DNA of 64,000 nt from contig NZ_JAMRXH010000011.1 in NCBI RefSeq assembly GCF_023740735.1, positions 62,001 to 126,000 of the forward strand, written 5' to 3'. This stretch comes from Nocardia sp. CDC159. GTDB taxonomy: Bacteria > Actinomycetota > Actinomycetes > Mycobacteriales > Mycobacteriaceae. This document shows positions 35,705 to 44,505 of this stretch, one piece after another (the stretch's first letter is position 1; the number at the start of each line of letters is the position of its first letter). The notes beneath the pieces were generated by a model, which saw only the letters and a program-made list of their open reading frames with translations, was not told where the DNA came from and did not search any database. The position numbers and the translations under genes were made by a program.

Positions 35705-35720
35705 CTGGGAGCCGTTTTTC

Positions 35721-36443
35721 ATGATCGCCACGATTTTGCTGAGCTTCGGCGTGCTCTTCGTCGCCGAACTGGGCGACAAATCGCAGCTGATGGCCCTGAC
35801 CTTCGCGCTGCGCTATCGCTGGTGGATCGTGCTGTCCGGGATCGCGGTCGCGAGCGTCGCGGTGAATCTGATCGCCGTGGCCGTCGGCCACTTCCTCGGC
35901 GCGGCCCTGCCCACGAATCTGATCGCGCTCCTCACCGCCCTGATTCTGCTCGGCGTGGGCGTGTGGACGCTGCGCGAGACCCGGACGCCGGAGAGCGAGG
36001 AGCAGCCGCGGCCGGTCCCCGCGCCCCATTCGGGTCGTGCGCTGTTCGTGGTGATCTCGGCCTTCCTGCTCGCCGAACTCGGCGATCGGACCATGTTCGC
36101 GACCATCGCGCTGGCCTCCCAGCACGGCTGGCTCGCGGTCTGGCTGGGCTCGGTCGCGGGGATGGTCGCCGCGGGTGGTCTGGCCATCGGCGTCGGCATC
36201 ACGGTCGGCAAGCACATCCCCGAACGCGCCATCGCGGTCGGCTCCGGACTGCTGTTCCTCTACATCGGCGCGGCCACCCTGCTCTCGACGCTGGAAATGG
36301 GCCGCCCGCTGGAGATTGGCCTGGCGGCGATCGCTCCGATCGTCGCGGCCGCCACGCTGTGGCTGCTCGGCCGTCGCGCCAGGGCGCTCGCGACCGATTC
36401 CGCGGCGACGCTGGCCGAGGCAACCGAACCGAGTCGGCCCTAG
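35721..36443 (+). CDS. GDT1/TMEM165 (UPF0016) family manganese exporter
   Basis: 240 aa, six transmembrane helices in two homologous halves, each with the family signature: ELGDKSQLMALTFA (about residue 15) and ELGDRTMFATIALA (about residue 125). Human TMEM165, yeast Gdt1 and bacterial MneA members move Mn2+ or Ca2+ against H+. ATG 35721 is the start; the frame is open through the riboswitch upstream but that is leader RNA. The riboswitch argues for Mn2+ efflux here. Overlaps the convergent TetR gene by 4 bp. Equivalent to Rv3848. Confidence 0.93.
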   Translation: MIATILLSFGVLFVAELGDKSQLMALTFALRYRWWIVLSGIAVASVAVNLIAVAVGHFLGAALPTNLIALLTALILLGVGVWTLRETRTPESEEQPRPVPAPHSGRALFVVISAFLLAELGDRTMFATIALASQHGWLAVWLGSVAGMVAAGGLAIGVGITVGKHIPERAIAVGSGLLFLYIGAATLLSTLEMGRPLEIGLAAIAPIVAAATLWLLGRRARALATDSAATLAEATEPSRP

Positions 36444-37090
36444 CTCACCGTCGAGCCGTACAGCTCTCCGCCGCGGCGAACCATATCCACCAGCGGTTCC
36501 CGCAGGGCGCGCAGCCCGTCCAGATCGTCGGCGGCGATGCGGGCGGTGACCAGGGCGCTGATGGCGGCCACCAGCGTTTGGCAGGCGAAGCGCTGTTCCT
36601 CGGTGTGCGCGCCGAGTGCCTCCCACAGCAGCGCCGCGAACGATTCCTGCATCAGCATGCGCCGGGCGATCGCCTGCGCACCCGCGGCATAGACCTCCAC
36701 CAGATACAGCCGCGCATAGGCGGGTTCGACGGCCAGGCCCTCCAGATAGGCGTGCAGGATGCGGTCGAGGCGCGCCGCGCCGGACGGCGGGGGCGAATCC
36801 GCCTGGGCCGCGGTGCTTTCCTCGATCCCCGCGATCAACAGCTCCACCGCACGCTCGTAGGCGGCCTCGAAACAGTCCTCCTTGGAACGGAACTGCTCGT
36901 AGAAGGTCTCCCGCGACACCCGGGCCCGTTTGATGATCATCGCGACCGAGGTCTTCACATAACCGCTTTCGGCCATCACCTCGGCCATCGCGCTCAGAAT
37001 GCGTTCGCGCTGGGACTGCACGACGGTCTCGCGCGGCAGGCCGTGGCGGCCGCGCGGCAGTTGACGAACGGTCAGGGCGGGCTCCGGCAT
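36440..37090 (-). CDS. TetR/AcrR family transcriptional regulator
   Basis: 216 aa. N-terminal helix-turn-helix: RERILSAMAEVMAESGY, then TSVAMIIKRARVSRETFYE and FRSKEDCF. The C-terminal ligand domain is Ala/Leu-rich and unassigned. Start ATG 37090 with GGAG seven bases upstream; the open frame continues to 37264 without support. Divergent from the SDR dehydrogenase with a 149-bp shared control region, the usual layout when the regulator controls its neighbour. Confidence 0.9.
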   Translation of the reverse strand: MPEPALTVRQLPRGRHGLPRETVVQSQRERILSAMAEVMAESGYVKTSVAMIIKRARVSRETFYEQFRSKEDCFEAAYERAVELLIAGIEESTAAQADSPPPSGAARLDRILHAYLEGLAVEPAYARLYLVEVYAAGAQAIARRMLMQESFAALLWEALGAHTEEQRFACQTLVAAISALVTARIAADDLDGLRALREPLVDMVRRGGELYGSTVS

Positions 37091-37239
37091 GCGGTAACTC
37101 CGTTGGCAGCGGTCGACACGATCGGCCTTCATTCTGCGCCGAACCGCCCACCCCCGACCGATCTGCCCGGAACGCCGGTTAGGGTGCGTATCGACGGAGG
37201 GCCAGCGAAGGGCCGTCACGAACGAGAGGACCATACACC

Positions 37240-38007
37240 GTGGAGATTTCGGGCTCCGCCGCAATCATCACCGGCGCTGCGTCCGGTCTGGGCGCCGCGA
37301 CCGCCAAGCGCTTCGCCGACCAGGGCGCGACCGTCTTCGGCCTGGACCTGGCGCAGTCGATCGAGCGTGCCGGCGACAGCGTCCCCGCCGGTGTCACCCT
37401 GCTCCCCACCGATGTCACCAGCAACGACGAGGTGGCGGCCGCGGTCGCCAAGGTCGTGGAGTCGGGCGTGCCGCCGCGCATCGTGGTCAACTGCGCCGGT
37501 GTCGGCTGGGCGGGACGCATCCTGTCCAAGAACGGTCCGCACGATCTGGAGCTGTTCCGCACGGTCATCACGGTGAACCTGCTGGGCACCTTCAACGTCA
37601 TGCGCCTGGCCGCCGACGCCATCGCCAAGACCGAGCCGGTCGACGAGTACGGCCAGCGCGGCGTCGTCATCAACACCGCCTCGGTGGCGGCGTTCGAGGG
37701 CCAGATCGGCCAGATCGCCTACTCCGCCTCCAAGGGCGGCGTCGCGGGCATGACCATCCCGGCCGCGCGCGACCTGGCGCAGTTCGGCATCCGCGTGAAC
37801 ACCATCGCCCCGGGCATCATCGACACCCCGATGCTGGCCGGGGTCACCGAGGAGTACCGCAAGGGCCTCGAGGCGGGCGTGCCCTTCCCGTCGCGCCTGG
37901 GCCGCCCGGACGAGTACGCCCAGCTGGCACAGGACATCGTCGAGCACGACTACCTCAACGGCGAGACCATCCGCATGGACGGCGCGCTGCGCATGGCCCC
38001 GCGGTAA
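37240..38007 (+). CDS. SDR family NAD-dependent dehydrogenase (3-hydroxyacyl-CoA dehydrogenase-like)
   Basis: 255 aa, complete classical short-chain dehydrogenase: cofactor motif TGAASGLG, acidic residue after beta-2 (LDLAQ) indicating NAD, NCAGVG, catalytic Ser in NTASVAAFEG, YSASKGG, and PGIIDTPML. Overall it most resembles type II 3-hydroxyacyl-CoA (HSD10-like) enzymes, suggesting beta-oxidation of fatty acids or branched-chain acyl-CoA. GTG start after GAGAGG. Ends flush with the convergent DUF1361 gene: the two stop codons are adjacent. Confidence 0.93.
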   Translation: MEISGSAAIITGAASGLGAATAKRFADQGATVFGLDLAQSIERAGDSVPAGVTLLPTDVTSNDEVAAAVAKVVESGVPPRIVVNCAGVGWAGRILSKNGPHDLELFRTVITVNLLGTFNVMRLAADAIAKTEPVDEYGQRGVVINTASVAAFEGQIGQIAYSASKGGVAGMTIPAARDLAQFGIRVNTIAPGIIDTPMLAGVTEEYRKGLEAGVPFPSRLGRPDEYAQLAQDIVEHDYLNGETIRMDGALRMAPR

Positions 38008-38673
38008 TCACGCCGATCCGACCTGCGCCGGGCGTATCCGCAGCAGCGCCCGGCGCAGGTTCGCCACGGCGGCCTCGACGACGGCCTTGGTCACGAAGTG
38101 GCCCAGGGCCGTCACCACGAACAGCACCGCGATCGCCAGCGGCGCCCAGGACCAGGTCAGCGACAGCATGATCCGTTCCACGGTGCCGAGCGGCTGTACG
38201 ACCGGCTCCCAGCTGTTGAGCCGCACCCAGCGTCCCAGGAAGATCCCGACCGCGCACGAGAGGTGCAGCGCGATCGTGACCGGCAGCCGCCAGTGCCCGC
38301 GCCCGATCCGCGCCAGGAACCGGCCGAGTTCGGCCAGCGCCAGATGGTAGGCGAGGAATCCGGACCCGATCAGCGCGGCGTACAGCGGCAGCACGGTCGT
38401 CACCACCGGCCCATCGGCCACGAAGTGCACGTCGTAGCGCAGATGCACCAGATCGGTCACCACATAGGGCGCATTCGGCAGGAACAGCACGAACAGCACG
38501 AGCCCGCCCCACCACAGCGGCGACCACGGCAGTCGCTCGCCGCGCCGGGTGCGGAACAGCAGCAGCGCCAGCCCGACCGGAATCCACGCCAGCAGGGTGT
38601 TCCAGGCCATCCAGAACAAGTTGCGCCGCAGCAGGCCCACCAGGCTGGGCGTCACGACATCGACCACATCCAT
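38008..38673 (-). CDS. DUF1361 domain membrane protein
   Basis: 221 aa, six or so transmembrane helices, with the family pattern FLPNAPYVVTDLVHL and GIFLGRWVRLNSWE. The family is widespread in bacteria and of unknown function. The C-terminus is basic and cytosolic. No intergenic spacing from the SDR gene (stop codons abut), so transcription of the two genes must collide or overlap. Confidence 0.85.
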   Translation of the reverse strand: MDVVDVVTPSLVGLLRRNLFWMAWNTLLAWIPVGLALLLFRTRRGERLPWSPLWWGGLVLFVLFLPNAPYVVTDLVHLRYDVHFVADGPVVTTVLPLYAALIGSGFLAYHLALAELGRFLARIGRGHWRLPVTIALHLSCAVGIFLGRWVRLNSWEPVVQPLGTVERIMLSLTWSWAPLAIAVLFVVTALGHFVTKAVVEAAVANLRRALLRIRPAQVGSA

Positions 38674-38693
38674 GTGTCCATGATGCCGCTACG

Positions 38694-38730
38694 GCGAAGG
38701 CCCGCACCGAAAAACGGTGCGGGCCTTCGC
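38694..38730. terminator. Strong hairpin terminator after cspA
   Basis: 16-bp perfect stem GCGAAGGCCCGCACCG / CGGTGCGGGCCTTCGC with A5 loop, 22 bp beyond the cspA stop codon. One of the longest perfect hairpins in the window. Confidence 0.85.
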
Positions 38731-38751
38731 TATTCGAAGCCTAGGCAGCTA

Positions 38752-38952
38752 TCAGAGGCCGCGGACGCTCGAGGCCTGCGGGCCCTTCTTGCCCTGGGTG
38801 ATCTCGAAGGTGACCTGCTGGCCCTCTTCCAGACCGCGGTAGCCCGAGCCCTCGATCTCCGAGTAGTGCACGAACACGTCCGGGCCGCCCTCATGAGCGA
38901 TGAAGCCGTAGCCCTTTTCCGAGTTGAACCACTTCACGGTTCCCTGAACCAT
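38752..38952 (-). CDS. cspA: Cold-shock protein
   Basis: 66 aa, single cold-shock domain: RNA-binding motifs KGYGFI (RNP1) and VFVHYS (RNP2), with WFNSEKGYGF aromatic patch. Binds single-stranded RNA/DNA as an RNA chaperone. Full length. ATG start. The roughly 220 bp upstream (38953-39176) contains no gene and probably gives the long structured leader typical of csp genes. A strong terminator isolates it from the next gene. Confidence 0.96.
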   Translation of the reverse strand: MVQGTVKWFNSEKGYGFIAHEGGPDVFVHYSEIEGSGYRGLEEGQQVTFEITQGKKGPQASSVRGL

Positions 38953-39133
38953 ACTTTTCGTCTCCTGACGAGGTTGTTATAACGGTCACCACGGTCGTGG
39001 CAACCGGGTCGCATCAGACGGCGACTTGCAACTTGCCTCGCAAGGAGAAACCGACGCCCGCACAATGTTCCGCGCGAGCCCGAGTGGTAACACGAACATG
39101 CTGAAAACTGCGACCAACATTTCTAACGCACGA

Positions 39134-39156
39134 CCCCGCGGGAAGTTCCCGCGGGG
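39134..39156. terminator. Terminator hairpin between htpG and cspA
   Basis: CCCCGCGGG-AAGTT-CCCGCGGGG, 9-bp perfect G/C stem, 20 bp beyond the htpG stop codon. It ends the htpG transcript before the cspA promoter region. Confidence 0.65.
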
Positions 39157-39176
39157 GTGCCCTTTCATGACCTAAA

Positions 39177-41135
39177 TCACAGTGTGGCCGTCAGCCGGTC
39201 GGCCAGGATCCGGGCGAAGTGCGCGGGATCCTTCAGCTCCCCACCCTCGGCGAGAACGGCTGTGCCGTAGAGCAATTCGGCCGTGGCGTGCAGGTCCTCG
39301 GCCTTGCCCGCGTCGGCATCCTCCTTGCGCTGCGCGTACGCGTCGCGCAGGCCGGTCACCAGGGCGTGGTCCGGATTGAGCTCCAGAATCCGCTTGGTCT
39401 CCGGCAGCAGCTGACCCGAGGCCCGGTACATCCGCTCGAGCTGCGGGGTGAAGTCGAACGCGTCGCCGACGACACAGGCCGGGGAGGTGGTCAGCCGGTT
39501 GGTCAGGCGGACCTCCTTGACGCTGTCGGACAGCGTCTTCTCCAGCCACTTCAGCACCTCGCCGAAGTCCTTGTTCTGCTGCTCGCGCAGCTGTTCGGAG
39601 GCCTTCTTCTCGTCCTCGGACTCCAGGTCGACCTCGCCCTTGGCGATGGACTGGAACTGCTTGCCGTCGAACTCCGGCACCGACCCGACCCACATCTCGT
39701 CGACCGGATCGGTGAGGATCAGCACCTCGAGCTCCTTGGCCCGGAACGCCTCGAGATGCGGCGAGTTCTCGATCTGCTGCCGGGACTCGCCGGTCATGTA
39801 GTAGATCTTGTCCTGGCCGTCCTTCATCCGTGCCACGTATTCGGCGAGCGTGGTCGGCTCCTCCGCCGAGTGGGTGGAGGCGAACGAGGACACCTGCAGG
39901 ATGGTGTCGCGGTTGTCGAAGTCCGACAGCAGACCCTCCTTGAGGACGCGGCCGAACTCCTTCCAGAACGTCTGGTACTTGGTCTTGTCCTCGGCGTTCT
40001 GCAGATCCTTGACCGTGGACAGCACCTTGCGCACCAGCCGCTTGCGGATCATCTGGATCTGCCGGTCCTGCTGCAGGATCTCGCGGGAGACGTTGAGCGA
40101 GAGGTCCTGCGCGTCCACCACGCCCTTGACGAAGCGCAGATACTCCGGCATCAGCTCTTCGCAGTTGTCCATGATGAACACCCGGCGCACATACAGCTGT
40201 ACGCCGCGCTTGGCCTCACGCATGAACAGGTCGAAGGGCGCATGCGACGGAATGAACAGCAGCGCCTGATATTCGAAGGTGCCCTCGGCCTTGAGCGGGA
40301 TGATCTCCAGCGGATCGTCCCAGGCGTGGCCGATGTGCTTGTAGAACTCCTTGTACTCCTCCTCGGAGACCTCACTGCGCGGCCGCGTCCACAGCGCCTT
40401 CTGCGAGTTGAGGGTCTGCTCCTCGAGGATCGTCTTCTCCTGCTTGTCCTCGCCCTCACCCTCGGTGATCGTGCGCTCCACCGGCATGCGGATGGGCCAG
40501 GCGATGAAGTCGGAGTACTTCTTGACGATCTCGCGGAGCTTCCACTCCTGGGTGTAGTCGAAGAGGTGATCCTCCTCGTCGGCGGGCTTCAGATGCACCG
40601 ACACCGACGTGCCCTGCGGCGCGTCCTCGACGGTCTCGATGGTGTAGGTCGCACTGCCCGCGGTGGATTCCCAGCGGGTGCCGGTGGTCTCGCCCGCCTT
40701 GCGGGTGAGCAGCGTGACCTTGTCCCCCACCATGAACGTCGAGTAGAAGCCGATGCCGAACTGGCCGATCAGCTCCTCGGCCGCCGCATCGGACTTGGCC
40801 TCGGTCAGCTGCTTGCGCAGCTGGGCGGTGCCCGACTTGGCCAGCGTGCCGATCAGATCGACGACCTCGGAGCGGGCCATGCCGATGCCGTTGTCGCGGA
40901 CGGTCACCACCCGGTTGTCCTTGTCGACCTCCAACTCGATGTGCAGATCGGAGGTGTCGACGTCGAGGTCCTTGTCCCGGAACGACTCCAAGCGCAGCTT
41001 GTCCAGCGCATCGGAGGCGTTCGAGATCAGTTCGCGCAGGAAGATGTCCTTGTTCGAATAGACCGAGTGGATCATCAGTTCCAGGAGCTGATGGGTCTCG
41101 GCCTGAAACTCGAGTTGTTCGACGTGCTCAGTCAC
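39177..41135 (-). CDS. htpG: Chaperone protein HtpG (Hsp90)
   Basis: 652 aa. ATP-dependent Hsp90 chaperone. N-terminal GHKL ATPase motifs ELISNASDALDKLR, DNGIGM, GQFGIGFYS; middle domain with the catalytic Arg region LNVSREILQQDRQIQ; C-terminal dimerisation domain. Length as expected. GTG start 41135 overlaps the end of a RecB-like nuclease gene by 8 bp, so translation of the two is coupled. No CIRCE or HspR element is obvious just upstream because the upstream sequence is coding. Confidence 0.97.
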   Translation of the reverse strand: MTEHVEQLEFQAETHQLLELMIHSVYSNKDIFLRELISNASDALDKLRLESFRDKDLDVDTSDLHIELEVDKDNRVVTVRDNGIGMARSEVVDLIGTLAKSGTAQLRKQLTEAKSDAAAEELIGQFGIGFYSTFMVGDKVTLLTRKAGETTGTRWESTAGSATYTIETVEDAPQGTSVSVHLKPADEEDHLFDYTQEWKLREIVKKYSDFIAWPIRMPVERTITEGEGEDKQEKTILEEQTLNSQKALWTRPRSEVSEEEYKEFYKHIGHAWDDPLEIIPLKAEGTFEYQALLFIPSHAPFDLFMREAKRGVQLYVRRVFIMDNCEELMPEYLRFVKGVVDAQDLSLNVSREILQQDRQIQMIRKRLVRKVLSTVKDLQNAEDKTKYQTFWKEFGRVLKEGLLSDFDNRDTILQVSSFASTHSAEEPTTLAEYVARMKDGQDKIYYMTGESRQQIENSPHLEAFRAKELEVLILTDPVDEMWVGSVPEFDGKQFQSIAKGEVDLESEDEKKASEQLREQQNKDFGEVLKWLEKTLSDSVKEVRLTNRLTTSPACVVGDAFDFTPQLERMYRASGQLLPETKRILELNPDHALVTGLRDAYAQRKEDADAGKAEDLHATAELLYGTAVLAEGGELKDPAHFARILADRLTATL

Positions 41136-42942
41136 GTCCAGATATTACGAAACCCGGACCACGGAAGTCGGCCATACCCGGAACCTCGGCATCCGCGCTG
41201 GGACCGCCGGGGTGCCGCGGATCCATCCACTCGCGCAGCGCCTTGGTCGCGCGCACATCGTCCTCGTTGTACTCCAGCAGCCGGATGCGCTGGGTCGGGT
41301 CGATCTCGCCGTCGTAGCCGACCGCCTCGCGGTACCAGCTCATCGATGCCTCGCCCCCGGCCTCGGGATCGCGCCAGGAGAATCCGGCTACCGGCGCGAT
41401 TTTCTTCAGCCCCTTACCGCCCGGGCAGATGAACTGATCCGAGACCGCCTGGAACATGTCCACCCACTGCGGGCCGTCGACGAAGTCGCGGATCTCCGCC
41501 TCGGTCGGCACGCCCGGCATTCCCGCGAAGCGCCGCGCCGACTCGTAGAGCCACTTGTCCTCGGCGGTGCGCGAATAGCAATACGCCGCAAAGGTTTTCC
41601 CCGCGGCCGCGGCCTCGGCGCGCACACCCATCAGCCAGGTCCAGAATTCGGCGAAGGAGCGGGCCTCGTCGGCGGTGGGCAGCGGGTCCCAGGTGACGAA
41701 CGGGCGGTACACCCCGTCGAGCAGCGTGCCCCACAGATAGGCGCCGTACTCCTGGAAGCTCTCCAGATCGACGTCGACCTCCACGTCGGCGCGCTGCACC
41801 CGGACCCGCTCGACCCGGCGCACCAGCGGCGCGCCCGAGATCCAGGCGCGGGCGGTGACCACGGTCTCGATGAACGGCTCGTACTGCCAGTCGTCCGGAT
41901 CGTCGCCGGTCCACCCGGCCAGATCCTCGACGGTGTCCACGCCGTGGCGGCGCAGCAGCTCGGCGCGCGAGCCCGGGGCGACGAGGCTGACGTCGCGGTG
42001 CTCGATCAGCCAGCGCTCGCAGCTGGGCGCCTCGGGGGTGGCCGGGCGCGTCCACCACGGGCACTGGCGGCACTCGGGCACCTTGGACGGCACGGTCGGC
42101 AGTTCGCCGCGCACCACCGCGATCCGGTCGGCGTAGCGGCGGTCGTACTCGTCGAGCAACGGACCCAGGTCGTGCACCAGGACGCGGTCGAAGTGGAAGC
42201 CGATCGCGCCGCCGACCAGCGCCGGGCTGGCCAGGCCGTGCCGCTGCAGCATGCGGTAGAGATGGGCCAGGCGCTGCTGATCGCGTGGCTGGGTGCGGAT
42301 GCGGACATGGCGGTCCGGCCGCGGCTGCCAGCGGTACAGATCCGAGGTGAGCGGGTGGAAATCGGCCGGATCGGGCTGGCGCGGATCGGTGACCTTGTGA
42401 TTGACGACGATGACCGGGATGTAGCCGCCCCGGTCGGTATCGCGCAGCAGGATCTCCACGCCACCGCGGCGGCCGGTGTCGGGCTCCTGCGGCAGCAGCG
42501 CGCCCCAGATGCGCGGCGTGCCCTCGGCACAGGCGGCCATGGTTGCCGCCGCCCGCTCGGCCGCGGACAGCGCGGGATCGATGATCACCCACTGCTCGGG
42601 GGCCGCGGCCACGAGCGTGTCGCGTACCCGCTGCCGATGCGCCGCGGCCGCCTCGCGCCGCTGTTTGACCCCCGCGTCCTCGGGCAGCCCGGCCAGCACC
42701 TCGGGATGGGTGGCCTCCAGATGCAGCCGATGCCGACAGCCGATCAGCGCCCGCGCGTCGACATAGGCCACCCGCTCGACTTCGCCTGTGGCAGTGGCAT
42801 TCTCGGAGCCGTTCACCGGACCCGACACCCGTCCGGTCGGCGCCGGTCCGGGCGCGGCGGCCGTGGCGAGCGCGGCCGCCCGCCGCTCGTCCCCGCCACC
42901 GTCTCGCTCCCGACCGTTCCGGTCGTCACTGCCCGAATACAC
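41128..42942 (-). CDS. TM0106-family RecB-like nuclease with RNase H-like domain
   Basis: About 604 aa. The first 330 residues resemble the TM0106 family of RecB/Cas4-type PD-(D/E)XK nucleases: VNHKVTDPR as candidate active-site strand and a cysteine set (CRHRLH, CRQCPWW, CERW) that could hold a Cas4/AddB-like Fe-S cluster. After a helix-hairpin-like linker (LRRHGVDTVEDLAGW) comes an exonuclease/RNase H-like domain with acidic residues VEVDVDLES and YNEDDVRATKALREW. Start chosen at GTG 42942; the frame is open to 43023. Overlaps htpG by 8 bp. Probably DNA repair or processing; no cas genes nearby. Confidence 0.78.
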   Translation of the reverse strand: MYSGSDDRNGRERDGGGDERRAAALATAAAPGPAPTGRVSGPVNGSENATATGEVERVAYVDARALIGCRHRLHLEATHPEVLAGLPEDAGVKQRREAAAAHRQRVRDTLVAAAPEQWVIIDPALSAAERAAATMAACAEGTPRIWGALLPQEPDTGRRGGVEILLRDTDRGGYIPVIVVNHKVTDPRQPDPADFHPLTSDLYRWQPRPDRHVRIRTQPRDQQRLAHLYRMLQRHGLASPALVGGAIGFHFDRVLVHDLGPLLDEYDRRYADRIAVVRGELPTVPSKVPECRQCPWWTRPATPEAPSCERWLIEHRDVSLVAPGSRAELLRRHGVDTVEDLAGWTGDDPDDWQYEPFIETVVTARAWISGAPLVRRVERVRVQRADVEVDVDLESFQEYGAYLWGTLLDGVYRPFVTWDPLPTADEARSFAEFWTWLMGVRAEAAAAGKTFAAYCYSRTAEDKWLYESARRFAGMPGVPTEAEIRDFVDGPQWVDMFQAVSDQFICPGGKGLKKIAPVAGFSWRDPEAGGEASMSWYREAVGYDGEIDPTQRIRLLEYNEDDVRATKALREWMDPRHPGGPSADAEVPGMADFRGPGFVISGRD

Positions 42943-43085
42943 GTAATGCAGTATGGCCCCCACCCCTGACAAGACCGTGAACCACACTGCGCAAAGCGGT
43001 TGCGGAGGCGCGTGCCCTCGCAACGTCTCGGGCCGAACCGATATGGTTGGCGCAAACCGGTGGCTCGATGACGGAGGCCTTTTCG

Positions 43086-43730
43086 ATGGGGTTGTTCACC
43101 AAGCGCAAGCGGCGCCCGGACCGCAAAGCCGAGGCGAAGGCCCTCAAGCACAAGGCCAAGCTGGAGGCCAGATTCGGCGCGCGCAATCAGCGCAAGCGCG
43201 ACCGCGAAGCCGCCCGCACCCAGCGTGAGGTGGCCAAACAGCAGATCGCCACGCTCAAGGCGGAGGAGAAGGCCGCGCTGAAGGCGGCCGAGCGGGCCGA
43301 GCGCGAACTGCTCAGCGCCGGTCAGGTCAAGAAGTATCTGGGCGTGGCCCGGGTGCTGGTTCCGGTGCTGGCACCGCTGGCCTATCGGGCCGCCACCTTC
43401 GTGCGCGGCCAGATCGATACCCGCCGCGCCCAGCGCCTGGGCATCGGCCTGGATCAGCTGGGCGATTTCAGCGGTCACGGCGGGCGACTGCAGGCCCGCG
43501 TCGCCGCGGTCGAGCCCACCCTCGCCGAACTGGAGAACCGCGCGGGCAAGGACGGCGCGGAGACCAAGAAGTTCATCGCCGCCACCCGCGACCGCCTCGA
43601 CAGCCTGGCCTCGGCGATCCGCACGGCCGAGCAGATGCCCACCGCGCGCCGCCGCGCGGTACACGCCTCCATCTCCACCGAACTGTCCGGCATCGAGGCC
43701 GACATCCTCGCGCGCCTGGGCGTGCGCTGA
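43086..43730 (+). CDS. DUF6474 family protein (Rv3850-like)
   Basis: 214 aa from ATG 43086 (GGAGG eight bases upstream). Strongly basic, heptad-like Lys/Arg/Ala/Glu-rich N-terminal half (MGLFTKRKRRPDRKAEAK onward) predicting a long coiled coil to about residue 90, then LGVARVLVPVLAPLAYRAA, a possible amphipathic or membrane helix, then a second helical region. Conserved in mycobacteria. Function unknown; the shape suggests a scaffold or nucleic-acid-associated protein. Confidence 0.8.
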   Translation: MGLFTKRKRRPDRKAEAKALKHKAKLEARFGARNQRKRDREAARTQREVAKQQIATLKAEEKAALKAAERAERELLSAGQVKKYLGVARVLVPVLAPLAYRAATFVRGQIDTRRAQRLGIGLDQLGDFSGHGGRLQARVAAVEPTLAELENRAGKDGAETKKFIAATRDRLDSLASAIRTAEQMPTARRRAVHASISTELSGIEADILARLGVR

Positions 43731-43860
43731 CCCGGCCATGCCCCGCGCCGAGCCCTCGCCTCGTGCGGTGAGCTCGGCACCCGGTGCGAATCGTGGCCGA
43801 ACGCCTCGCGCCGCAAGCGTTTACGAGAGCCCGGGCGCGGTGCGGCGTACCGTCGAGGCC

Positions 43861-44463
43861 ATGCCCGGCGGCACCGAACGTGCGCACCGCCGCGAACCAC
43901 CGGCGGCCGCGCCGCGCGGGGGCGGGCCCGCGCTCGTGCGCGGATATCTCGTCGGCGCGACGGTCGCCGCGGTGGCGGTGGCGGCGCACGGGGCGGGCGG
44001 TGGCGGCTATCCGAGCTCGGCGACGCTGAGCCTGCTGGTCCTGGTGGCCGGGGGCATCGGAGCACTCACCGGGCTGGTGCCCGGGGCCGGCGAACGACCC
44101 GGACGCGCGGCGCTGTTCGTGGCGCTCGCCGGTGGGCAGTGGGCGGGGCACGCCGTGCTGGCCGGGGTGCTCGGGCATCGGCACGAATCGTCTTCCCCGC
44201 CTGTCCTGTTCGACGGGCAGCAGCTCCCCGCGGGCGCGATGGCGGCGGCGCATACGCTCGCCGCGCTGGCCTGCGGCGTGCTCATCATGGTCGCCGAGGG
44301 GTTGTACGTCCTTGTCTCGCAAGCGTTCCGGGGCGCCGTGGACCGGCCCGGCACACCGGCGGCACCCCGCGGATCGATCCCGTATCTCGGGGCACTCCCC
44401 CACATCCACCGCCTTCTCCGCAGCGGCGTCCTCGGCTCGCGCGCGCCGCCCGCGTGGTCCTGA
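43861..44463 (+). CDS. Membrane protein at the head of a copper operon
   Basis: 200 aa from ATG 43861 (an ATG at 43738 is possible but its extra 41 residues are Arg/Ala/Ser-rich without support). Four transmembrane helices; the third is followed by GHAVLAGVLGHRHE, a His-rich loop that could touch metal. Lies 42 bp before the YcnI gene and on the same strand as YcnI, CopC and CopD, suggesting a role in copper handling. No family recognised. Confidence 0.65.
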   Translation: MPGGTERAHRREPPAAAPRGGGPALVRGYLVGATVAAVAVAAHGAGGGGYPSSATLSLLVLVAGGIGALTGLVPGAGERPGRAALFVALAGGQWAGHAVLAGVLGHRHESSSPPVLFDGQQLPAGAMAAAHTLAALACGVLIMVAEGLYVLVSQAFRGAVDRPGTPAAPRGSIPYLGALPHIHRLLRSGVLGSRAPPAWS

Positions 44464-44505
44464 CCCCGACCACGTCCACCACTCGACAGAGAAGGCAAAT
44501 CCCCT

